Origin: Hepsetus odoe
Taxonomy: Eukaryota; Chordata; Actinopteri; Characiformes; Hepsetidae
NCBI GenBank assembly: GCA_017165825.1
Contig: CM029384.1
Location: forward strand, 1,129,184 to 1,193,183
Direction: 5' to 3'
DNA length: 64,000 bases
Shown here: positions 23,108-32,000 of the stretch, piece after piece
Layout: each line of letters opens with the position of its first letter
Position numbering within the stretch: the first letter of the stretch is position 1
Notes under the pieces: model-generated
What the model saw: the letters and a program-made list of their open reading frames with translations, nothing else
The model's database searches: none
Told to the model about the DNA's origin: nothing
Program-made: the position numbers and the translations under genes

Positions 23108-26100
23108 CAGAGGTGAAGTGTCTCCATAGTTTAGACCAAGATGTTGGAGCGTTCGGACACAGAAGAGGGGGTCAGCAGGTGAAGTGATGCAGGTGTCATT
23201 TTGGAGGCTCGGTGTCGGGACAGTCGTACCTGTCGGTTGAGGCGAACAGCGAGGATGGTGTTGGAGTAGCTGTAGTTGCAGATTTCGGTGCCTTTTTTAA
23301 AGTGGTAGACATTCATGCGCCGTGGCATCGCCTGACTGACCACCACCACCAGACTGCTGGAGAACAGACGCTCCACGATGTAAACATCTGGACTTTCTGC
23401 TGAGAGACACACACACACACACACACACAGGATGGGCGGTTTGGAGACGGAGAAGTGAGATTTCGATTGTTTGGACACGTACAAAGAGACGAGGAGTTTA
23501 TCGGGACAGCCTTCGAGAGAAACAGAAAATCTAAGAAAAAGGAAGGGATCTGCACTGACCGCTCTCATGAATACACTCCAGTCTGTCCACTGCAGTCACA
23601 GAGAACAGCCTGTATCCCATCCTGGTCCCCACAGCCAAGGACCTGAGGAGAAAATAAAACAGCATCATTTCTGCTTTTCTTACTAGCGATTAGTTAAGAT
23701 GGAGTAGAACGTACAGGGACTTAAAGATCTTAAAATGAACCGGGTGGTGCGGAGGGTTACGGCTTGTTGATGAAATGATGTGATGGTGTTTGTCATGCCT
23801 GTTGAGGCAGCAGTGGACCAGTGTTTAGGCCCCAGGATCAGAAGGTCATGGGGTTTGAATTACAAAACTTTAGGTTGCCCTAAGGTTCCCTTGATCAAGG
23901 TATTGTCCCCATCACTGCTCCCCAGGGGCTGGATGTGTCTGCCCCCTGCTGGACGGTGTGTGTGTGGCTGTGTTTGATTGTGGTTCACTGCATTCTCACT
24001 TTCACTTTGACTACAAAGTGAACCCTAGAAGCCAAGAGTCACTAAATCTTTTCTCCAAAAACCCTCTCGGCGCCTCCTCCAGACCGTCACGAAGGTGGAG
24101 CAGCTCTTCATGAAGGTGGATCAGACTTGTGGGTGTGGTTTAGGACACAGTAAAAGTTACCGTCTCTACAAACGTCAACTAAACTCCAGACTTTTTGTGA
24201 ATCACAGGGTGTGTTTCAGGAGCTGATCTAGAATCAGTCAGAAATCGGAGGAATCTGATCCCAGATCAGCCTGAACAGCAGCCCTGGTGTTCGTGTGAAA
24301 CAGCTGAACAGTTCTTTAATTCTAATCCTAAAAATATTCCAGAAGTACATGCAACACAAGGAAATTTAAAGGGCCCATATCCTACATTTTCCTATATTTT
24401 TTCTGAAGTGTACATAAAACAACTTTGTGGTTATGCACAAAACAATCCTTTAGATGTTGACCGATCTCCAGACATGCTTGATGCACCTTTAAGGCTGATA
24501 TGTAAATGAGCTGTGTTCGGATTGGCTCGCCTATATTGCTTCTCATTGAGAAGACTGGAGACTTCAGATGGTTTTGTTGCGATATCATGAAGACACACTG
24601 TTTTTGTTTCTGCACGTGGACCGACGGGCATTACAGAGTCTATAATATAGACAGTAAAGACGGTAAACTTTGACACTGTTTACATACGACATTTCACAGA
24701 AGCGCAGTTTTCCATGATATGGGCCCTTTAACCTTCAGGAGTAAAGTAGGTTCGAACCCAACACTGATAACATAAACGATGTTAATACAACGTCTTGTAT
24801 TCATTAGCACGTAGGGAGCAACTTGAGGAGAACCTGGAGCGACAGAGATGGAGAGAGCAGGACAAAGACAGAATACATGAGCGTGAGTGAAAGAGAGGAC
24901 AGTGGAGTGGTGAGGATGGAGGGAGTGGAGTGGTGAGGATGGAGGGAGTAGAGGAGGTGAAGTTGGAGGAGTTTAAATACTCATGGACAGTTCAGAGTAA
25001 CGGCGAGTGTGGAAGAGAGGAGAAGAAGAGAGTGCAGGCAGGTTGGAATGAGTGGAGAAGAGTGACCGGAGTGATCTGAGACAGTCGATAGTGAGACCAG
25101 CTATGTTATACGGGTTGGTGGTGGTAGTGAGACCAGCTATGTTATATGGGTTGGAGACGGTAGTGAGACCAGCTATGTTATGCAGGTTGGAGACAGGTGC
25201 AGGTGTCAGAGTTAAAGGTGCTGTGTCTGGAGGGACGAGGAAGGATTAGGAACGAGCTGATTCGAAAGACAGCTCAGGATGAACAGTTTGGAGACAAAGC
25301 GAGAGAAGCGAGACTGTGCTGGTTTGGACGTGTCCAGAGGAGAGACAAGGAGTAGATCAGGAGAAGGATGTTGAAGATGGAGCTGCCAGGAAAGAGGAGA
25401 AGAGGAAGGACAAAGAGGAGGTTTATGATGTTGCTGGACATGCAGGGAGACGGTGTGAAAGAGGAAGACGCAGAGGAGACGGATCCGATCCTGAAAATTA
25501 AAGGGTTAAACCCACATCTGCTCTGCAGACATTTCCGCCTGGACATGGCTGTTCATGTCATGTGTGGCGTCCTGCTTCACCAGGCAGAGAAATCAGCTGG
25601 AAAACATTTCTCAAGCTCGAAAAACTCTTAATTTTAAATTGAAATTAGCGTGACATTATGTGACATCACATACACTAGCTTTTTTACATAATGCACATTT
25701 GGAGCTCTTTAGCCCCACCCATTCACGATGAAGTTGTGGGACTGCTTTTTGAACGAGCCAATCAGAATGGAGCTCACTTGCAAACAGTGATAGAAGCAGC
25801 CGGTTTGATCCTCAGGGACAAAGACAGGCTGGAAAATGATGCAGAAATGAATTAGCAAAAAAACGAATGTCATGAGTGGAATCAAAGGAGGGCGGAACGA
25901 TAAGGGCTGATTTCCAGCATTGCAGTATGACAAAAAGCAGGCAGAATGATTGAACTCTTGTTGGATTACATTGAATATCTTCATTGAAACACTTCATCAC
26001 GAAACTGGAGCTGTGATTGGACACCATCAGCACTTTGCGGGATCACAGAGATTAACATCGTGATGAACATACGATATATTGTGCAGCTCTAACTCAAACA

Positions 26101-27690
26101 TGGAAAACGGAGGGCATTGGCCCTTTAAAGGTCCCTGACCACGCTGCAGCAGCGGCGTCTGTCTCGCGAACAACACTCAGGCCGAACAGCCAGAAATGCT
26201 TCAGTAATTACAGGACTGCGGGTTTGGATGAACAGCGTCCTCGTCTCGGGACAAAGAGGCTCCGTTCTCTCCGCTAACACGCCGCTAGCATGAGCCGGAC
26301 ACTGACTCCCAAATAAAAACCACACCAGCTTTCCAGAGGTGATCTCAGTTTGATCCCAGTGTGAAGAACCTCCGAAATGATCAATAACCACGTCACAGAA
26401 AGCAGATGAACCCTGAGGGCAGTTCATAACGACGGTCTAGTGTTCCGAGACGAGGCTCCAGGATCAGATGTTGGTGGGTTCGTATCCCAGACCAGTAGGT
26501 CGCCTTGAGTTTCTCTTGAGCAAGGTATTGTCCCCATCACTGCTCCCCGGGTGCGGGATATGTCTGCCCCCTGCTGGACGGTGTGTGTGTTAAATACAGA
26601 GGACGCGTTCGGTTGTGGTTCACCGCCTGAGTCCGGTATTTGACTCTGGGATCGATATTCAGGGAGTTATTATTTATATAATTACATGTAATAAGTCATT
26701 TATTAAGGAATCACCTTTGTTGATGCAAAATACTCATTTATGAATTTATGCCTGCTGTTATGGACAGAGTAACTGATGGATAATATTCTCCTTTTCCACA
26801 GTGTCCTAACTTTCCAAGATGTACCTGTAGATGTAAACTGTCAAAGATCTGAATATTCAGCACTTTAACCTTAAAAGTCAAGTGTCGTCTTCTAAACAAA
26901 GCGAAAATGATCTTTATAAAATTCTAAAGAAAGAGAATATATATGTACATATATAGGATAGATAGGGCTATTTGCACTGTGCAAAAGTCTCAAAGCCCCT
27001 CCTTTCTTGAATGATTCATGTCCCGCTGAGGGACAGTTCTCCAGATCTTCCTGAAGGACAGTGTTGTTGTCTCTCATGTTCAGTCCAGTCTCTGTACCTG
27101 AGCAGTTCTCCAGATCTTCCTGAAGGACAGTGTTGTTGTCTCTCATGTTCAGTCCAGTCTCTATATCTGAGCAGTTTGATAGTTCTGTGTTGGTTAATCC
27201 ACACAGTGATCTACGTCTGAACCTTCAAGCAGAACAAAGCGTCTCACTTAAGACAAAAAGCAGTGAAGAACCAGGTGCAGATGATTCCAGATGATCAGGG
27301 CAGTTTACTGGACACTAAGTGCTTGGAACCTCTTTATCTAGAACCCTATATCTGTAGACACCCTGCAACATTTGTTTCCGTTTGATCTACTCTGTAAGAT
27401 AAGACAGTCTGACAGGCAGGAACACAGGAATTCTGCACCAACCAGGTGATCTTCTAGTAAGATGTGAATAAATGAGGGGTGTCCCGCGACGTTAGCTCAG
27501 TGTGTTTTTGGTGATTGGTGCTGAATTGTGTCTGCAGGATCTGCTCCACTGCTCTGACTGTGTTCAGTAAAGCTCAGCTGGTGATCTGATGTAACTAGGC
27601 TTGTGTTTGCGCTTACGTGGAGTCTTGGTTGAAGGAGGCGCAGCCCAGCCCGGGCCTGGGAGAACCAACGGCCCGCTCTCCCCCCTCCAT
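17596..27690 (-). CDS. wipi1: WIPI1, WD-repeat phosphoinositide-binding autophagy protein
   Basis: Twelve coding exons on the minus strand: 27690-27617, 23642-23560, 23399-23230, 23029-22933, 22638-22541, 22452-22360, 22230-22160, 21150-21043, 20736-20572, 19225-19118, 18645-18518 and 17717-17596. All boundaries are GT-AG and phases agree, giving 438 residues (human about 446). PROPPIN family: a seven-bladed beta-propeller that binds PI3P on forming autophagosomes. Visible signatures are PDVYIVERLFSSSLVVVVS, CLEESIYIHNIKDMKLLKTL, LAYPGSATIGE and the lipid-binding FRRG at about residues 223-226. KMFTAASSYLPAQV and the C-terminal VIPEHEFAAGPVCLDDE favour WIPI1 over WIPI2. The chosen ATG has a strong context (GGGGGATGG); an upstream in-frame ATG at 27924 lies in GC-rich leader and is less likely. 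The donor of exon 7 (AG, GTTTGA) is weak. Introns are crowded with GT repeats and mobile elements. Identity is near certain. Confidence 0.96.
17735..17925. repeat. 31-base tandem repeat in wipi1 last intron
   Basis: Six to seven copies of ACTCTAAACCAGTTTAAACA followed by CACTCCTTTAC. Copies alternate between GTTTAAAC and GTTCAAAC. It starts about 18 bases upstream (minus-strand sense) of the final wipi1 exon acceptor, inside the likely branch-point region. Confidence 0.9.
18041..18105. repeat. GGAT/GACA microsatellite
   Basis: Short mixed tetranucleotide run (GGATGGATGGATGG, then GACAGACAGACAG) inside the last wipi1 intron. Confidence 0.8.
19370..19640. repeat. Dispersed repeat, copy 1 of a pair with 31778
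   Basis: Begins TCTCTACTAGTTCTCCCGTC and contains GATGGACACACAGAGGGACG, GTGTCCATTTAGTCTGA and AATAATGGAGGATCAACT. The same blocks in the same order occur at 31778-32040 in the ARPC1 gene. Class unknown. Confidence 0.7.
19878..20076 (-). mobile_element. SINE family A, minus orientation, in wipi1 intron
   Basis: From GTGAAAGTGACTGTCAACAG to CACTAGAACCAGTG. Contains CAGCAGGGGGCAGC and GGGACGGTACCTTGAT. It is in the sense orientation relative to wipi1. Confidence 0.8.
20999..21304. repeat. GT/CA microsatellites around wipi1 exon 8
   Basis: Runs of GT at about 20999-21034 and 21267-21304 and of CA at 21156-21181 bracket the 108-base exon 8 (21150-21043). On the transcript, CA repeat begins within about ten bases of the exon 8 donor. 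Confidence 0.9.
21563..21968. mobile_element. Inverted-repeat DNA element in wipi1 intron 7
   Basis: The left end GGGCTTTTCCACTG and the right end CCAATGGAAAAGCCCC are inverted repeats about 405 bases apart. No transposase frame is present, so it is non-autonomous. A related end occurs at about 13756. Flanking target duplications are not clear. Confidence 0.5.
22738..22850. repeat. Duplicate of the 22058-22186 segment, including the edge of wipi1 exon 7
   Basis: ACATGACCTTGTA..AAAGCA.TGCATCTTT.GCCTGTGT, then a GT run, then AAACCTCTT.ATTCCTCTG, matches 22078-22175 in order. The final block is the last 14 or so bases of exon 7 plus its donor. The copy carries no other exon sequence. Confidence 0.55.
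23036..23101. repeat. Long AC microsatellite abutting the wipi1 exon 4 acceptor
   Basis: About 32 AC units. On the transcript this is a UG repeat that runs into the 3' splice site of exon 4 with only GTTTTGCAG between. Confidence 0.95.
23806..24008 (+). mobile_element. SINE family A in wipi1 intron 1
   Basis: GGCAGCAGTGGACCAGTGTTTAG head, GATCAAGGTATTGTCCCC body and a TCTCACTTTCACTTTG tail. Confidence 0.8.
24366..24731. mobile_element. TTAA-flanked MITE with perfect 12-base terminal inverted repeats
   Basis: TTAA, then AGGGCCCATATC at the left; GATATGGGCCCT, then TTAA at the right. The 12-base ends are exact reverse complements. A TTAA target duplication is the mark of piggyBac-type transposition. 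The 358-base interior codes for nothing recognisable. A second copy is at 35442-35736. It lies in wipi1 intron 1. Confidence 0.75.
24820..25470 (+). pseudogene. RTE-like LINE fragment with an internal triplication
   Basis: Reads CLEENLE-, KYS-, VRPAMLYGL- and FGRVQRRDK-like segments homologous to the longer LINE at 32680-33690, with many frame breaks. At 25091-25195 a unit of about 36 bases (GTGAGACCAGCTATGTTATA and following) is repeated three times, where the other copy has it once. It lies in antisense orientation in wipi1 intron 1. Confidence 0.7.
26430..26625 (+). mobile_element. SINE family A in wipi1 intron 1
   Basis: GGTCTAGTGTTCCGAGACGA, GCAAGGTATTGTCCCC, CTGCTCCCCGGGTG and TTGTGGTTCACC. 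The 3' tail is missing. Confidence 0.75.
26965..27490. mobile_element. Short inverted-repeat element, second copy, in wipi1 intron 1
   Basis: Opposite orientation to the copy at 15600-16100. It starts CACTGTGCAAAAGTCTCAAA and ends near AATGAGGGGTGTCCCGC. Two tandem 69-base units at 27034-27171 match the units at 15885-16022. It ends about 125 bases from wipi1 exon 1. Confidence 0.65.
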
Positions 27691-28600
27691 CCCCCGGTCA
27701 CCTCCTCCTCCACCTCCGGAGGCCCCGGATCGGTCGCACCTCCGCCCGGGAAGACCACAGACGAACCGAGAGCGCTGGAAGAGACAGAAAAAAAGCCGAA
27801 TAAGGTATAAACGTCCAGAGGAGGTGTATCCGAAAAGCAGAGCGGCTCTGTCGTGTGTTTTCCCAGCAGGTCTGAGTGAAGAGGACCTGTTTACCGGCCA
27901 GCGGTTCCGACCCGAACGGAGCAAAACAAGCCCAGCTGATTGCGGGCCTCCTGCTCAGGCCCCGCCCCTTCCAGCACTGGCGCCGCTGATGGATGGAGCA
28001 ACAGCCAATCGGAGCGCTGGAGGGGCGGGGCTTCAGCGTTCTACAGCACAATGCGGAAGACGAACTGGAAAAAGTGAATTGAAGCTCTGAATGAACCATT
28101 AATCAGACGATGAAAAAAGGAAAAATATGGGTCTGCTGATCTGCACACAAAGATATACCGATATATATCTCCAGCAGATATATCCATATATCCATTCTAA
28201 ATATGTTTAATATTGTGGTTGTGGCATGATAGACATCTTGAAAATCCAGCCGTCACTTCACATAGTCTGAAAAGTCTTTTTTTTAGTGTCTAAAAATTTG
28301 AAACAAACAAAAACATCGTAAAAATGTCTTTAAAATGTACGTTCTTGTAATCACAAGCGTGAGTGTAAACTACTAGCCAATCAGCGCGCAGGGGGCGTGG
28401 CTTGCCGGAATCCTAGCGGTGCTCAGATAAACAAAACGAATGATGCGCTGACGTGAGCCGTTGCGTCATATCAGTGTAGCGTCTGAGTTAGCCGATTGGT
28501 CAGCCAAACGCACGAGTGCGCTGTGATTGGCCCCAAGTGCGGAAATGTGTAGCAGTGGGGCGTGGTCTGTTGCTGGACACGTATTGGATATCAGCGGTGT
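27620..28600 (-). promoter_or_regulatory. wipi1 promoter region with CCAAT boxes
   Basis: CpG-rich sequence overlying wipi1 exon 1 and extending upstream. CCAAT boxes occur as GCCAATCGG near 28003, GCCAATCAG near 28377, GATTGGTCAG near 28493 and GATTGGCC near 28523. A CRE-like GCTGACGTGAG lies near 28449. No TATA box stands out. I looked for the lysosomal-autophagy (CLEAR) site GTCACGTGAC and did not find it here. Confidence 0.55.
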
Positions 28601-28964
28601 GTAAACAAGCAGAATCTTAAGGTTTATAAAGAAAATAAATAATCACACGACTTTTAAAGGACATTTTTTTATTATCTGCTTTAAAGAAGGCTGAGCACTA
28701 TGTTAAAATATGTAAAGACATGAGTATATGTTGGTAACAAAACGTCAGTATTGCAGTATTGATTTAAACCTGAATTTCAGTTTATGGCAGGTATAACCAC
28801 AGAATAATCACAGAATAATACCTTTCTCTGGGTCATGACAGCAGTAATTAAACAATAATAATTAAAGTGTAATATTGTCTGTGCAACTGCAGCAGTGATT
28901 ACAGTAATCCATCATCCATTTCCAGTCACTGTAGACACTACACAGTTAAACATAGATCAGAAGT

Positions 28965-28970
28965 TTTATT
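28965..28970 (-). terminator. Polyadenylation signal of the ARPC1 gene
   Basis: AATAAA on the minus strand about 75 bases beyond the proposed stop codon at 29044. It is the first such signal downstream of the last exon. Confidence 0.55.
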
Positions 28971-29043
28971 ATACTGAGATACTGAGAAACAAATATCCAT
29001 TATAAAGCATCTTAGGTGTGGTTCTGTTCAGCTCGGCAGGGTT

Positions 29044-32000
29044 TCAGGGCTGTGGAGAAAGAGAGATTACACAGTCATTCTGCTGGCTGATAAAGCAGAT
29101 TTCATTACGATCTAGTGATGTTTCGCAAGACAGCGAACAGTTACATTATAAATGCACAATCATCCATCACAACCTGTCGGCCAAATACACAATTTTACAC
29201 TGAACAGGAGCCCATTCAGTTCACCCCTGAATGGGATCGTTTTAATAACATTTTTACAAATTCATTATGTTTTCATTTGAACGCTAACTCATTATATCTC
29301 TTTATAACTCATTTTTAACATTATAAAATGTTAGATTATTAAAAATACAGTCGCTAGGGTCTCCTGAAAAGGAAACTACCTTGAAATCCCAGAGGACCAT
29401 GGCACCATCCAGACCAACGCTACTGAACTTCTCCACTTTGGCTTTCAGTCCCTCCACAACACACAGCTGACTGCAATTCAGAAAACACACATTGGACAGT
29501 TCTTCCACAGCCTTTCTTTCCAACCCAACATGCATTACATCTCAAATTTTTCTTCTGTTCTTCCCGAAGCCCACTTTAAATGTTGGTGTGGATTTATGCA
29601 CCAGAAACTGAAACAAGCTTCAAAGGGTTCCAACTTTCAGATATGTGCAAATGTGTTGGGCCTACATCCTCCATTTGTCTCTGGAGTTCACATCTGTGGT
29701 TTTATGCACCAAAATTCAAAACTGAGTTGTTTTTTTGCAGTTAAATTTGCACATTTGGACTGTATGGACTATATTTTAGAAGAATATTAAATAACTTTTT
29801 TTTTAGAGATTATGTACAGTGTCATGCAAGAGGCTTAATTTCTCCTGTATCAGAACTATAATACTGCACACTAGAGACATGCTCTTTTTGTCTAGGGATA
29901 TTTGTGTTCCAAAGAATGATCTGGGGCAACCTTATTACCTTCAGAAGAAATCCAGCAATGAGCTACATTGTGCTTTTGGAGACTTGGTAAAATGAACCCA
30001 CATTGATAAACACGAGGCAGGATTATTGATCCAGTCCTTCGGGGTTGTTGTTTATACTGACACCATGAAGCACTGAGGCTGTGTTTCTGACCGGCCGTGA
30101 GATGGAGTCCATTCTCCTCCACATAGATCAATACTGTTAGTGCAGCTCCCAGAATAATAGACTAGATGGAGTCAATAATGTGCTGAAACCCCTGAGATTA
30201 AAAATATAAAAGAAGCAACATCTGACTTACCTGAAAATGGACTGACACCCGTACTGACAAATGAAAAGTAGCAACACTGTAGAGCTGAAAACCAAACGCA
30301 GGCCTGAAGGCCATTGTCCTTACATGATGCTGTTCTGGTGCAGAGTGTCCAGCTCATTATCGTCCTCATCAGTGGTGGCCTTTTTGTCCAGATTACGGAA
30401 GTGCTGCATGGCCGACATGCTGTTTTTGGAGGTCTGTTTGCTGGAGCCCAACTTTTTCACAAACTCCAGCTTTCCAGGGCCCTTGTAGGAGAACTGGAAG
30501 GGACAGCAGTCGTGGCCCTGACATCCCCAGACAGAACCACCATCAGTATGAGCAATGGTCAGCTACACACATTGTATGCTTAACATGCAGAGGTAACAGT
30601 TCTAACAGCACAGAATCATCCTTTTCATTTAATCATTTCTGATTCATTTGCAGGGAGAAAAAATGATCCTTTAAATGTTTGCTCGGTACTGGAGATCTGT
30701 TCCAGATGGAGGTGTAAAGTTGCAGTAGTGTGTGAAGCTCAGTTTGTTTAATTTTGGATCAGATTTTCCTGGATGTGGTTCTATAAAGCCAGACTCTCTG
30801 GTTCTGTTCGGCCTGACTCCAGTTTGTCTAGCTTCTACCAAAAAGATCGCCCAGGTTTTACCTTTTTTTTTTTTTTACAGATAAGGACCAAAAGTTCCTG
30901 CTCACGCAGCCATTTATGTCACAAAACCTGGTCACATTTAGGAAAAATTCAGATTTGGGTGACTGTTTACCTGCTGTGTGAACACAGCTGAAGTCAAAGT
31001 AATGGTGAAGCAGTGGGTTCTCTTATGAACTGTCAGCCACAGTTAAAGATAGTGATTTAAATGGACTGTCTGGCCAATCAGACTCAGAGATCTCAGTGTT
31101 TTGGTGTGGTTTGCTCTGATGATGGAGAATCTGGCTGCACTTCAACTGAGCAGACAGATTGAAAGACTTTCTTACCGCAGCCACAATCTCGCTCTCTGTG
31201 GCGTAGAGCACACTCAGCAGGGGGAGATGGTCCGTGGTCAGCTGGGTCACCCTGTAATTCAAAATAATCTTAATCCAGCAAATTTACAAACATCTGATTC
31301 TTAGCCATGTTTGATGCTTGAAGTTTGAACGTTTCGATTTTGCACTGGATCTACAAAGCTTATGTAGGAAGTAATGCCTGCTTATACCATGCCAGCAGAG
31401 GTGATAAAAGTCCATTCATTCTTTACTTATGTAAAAGTACAAAAACTGCTCTGTACAAGTAAAGAAGTGTACTCAGAGTACATAAAAAGTACAGGAACGT
31501 ACTGAGAGTGTAAAGTAAAAGTACAGGAATGTACTGAGAGTGTAAAATAAAAGTACAGGAATGTACTGAGAGTGTAAAATAAAAGTACAGGAATGTACTG
31601 AGAGTGTAGAGTGAGACGTGTGAAGGACGTCTGTAGCGTCTGTCTGTGCTGAAAGTGAAGTGAATCTCACTCCATATTAATAGAATTAAAGACTATAAAA
31701 GCCTGGAACTTCAACTCCAATAAAAACAATCTACTGAAAATAATCCACATGAACTTCAACGCTTCACTTTCATCACCGTCTCTACTAGTTCTCCCGTCAC
31801 GGACACACACTCCACACACCCTGAACTCCACCGTCCACTCTCCCTGTCCTCTCTCTCACTCTCCTTCACTCTGTCCTGCACCGATGGACACACAGAGGGA
31901 CGTCTCTTCTGTGTGTTTGTGTCCATTTAGTCTGAGACGGTCTGGATGCTGGGATGGTGATGGAGGATAAAAATAATGGAGGATCAACTCAGATGTTCAG

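Noticed and set aside
27613..27924. Upstream in-frame ATG at 27924 as the wipi1 start
   Set aside because: It would add 78 residues of CpG-leader translation unlike any WIPI1. The ATG at 27690 has a better context and gives the family's usual length.
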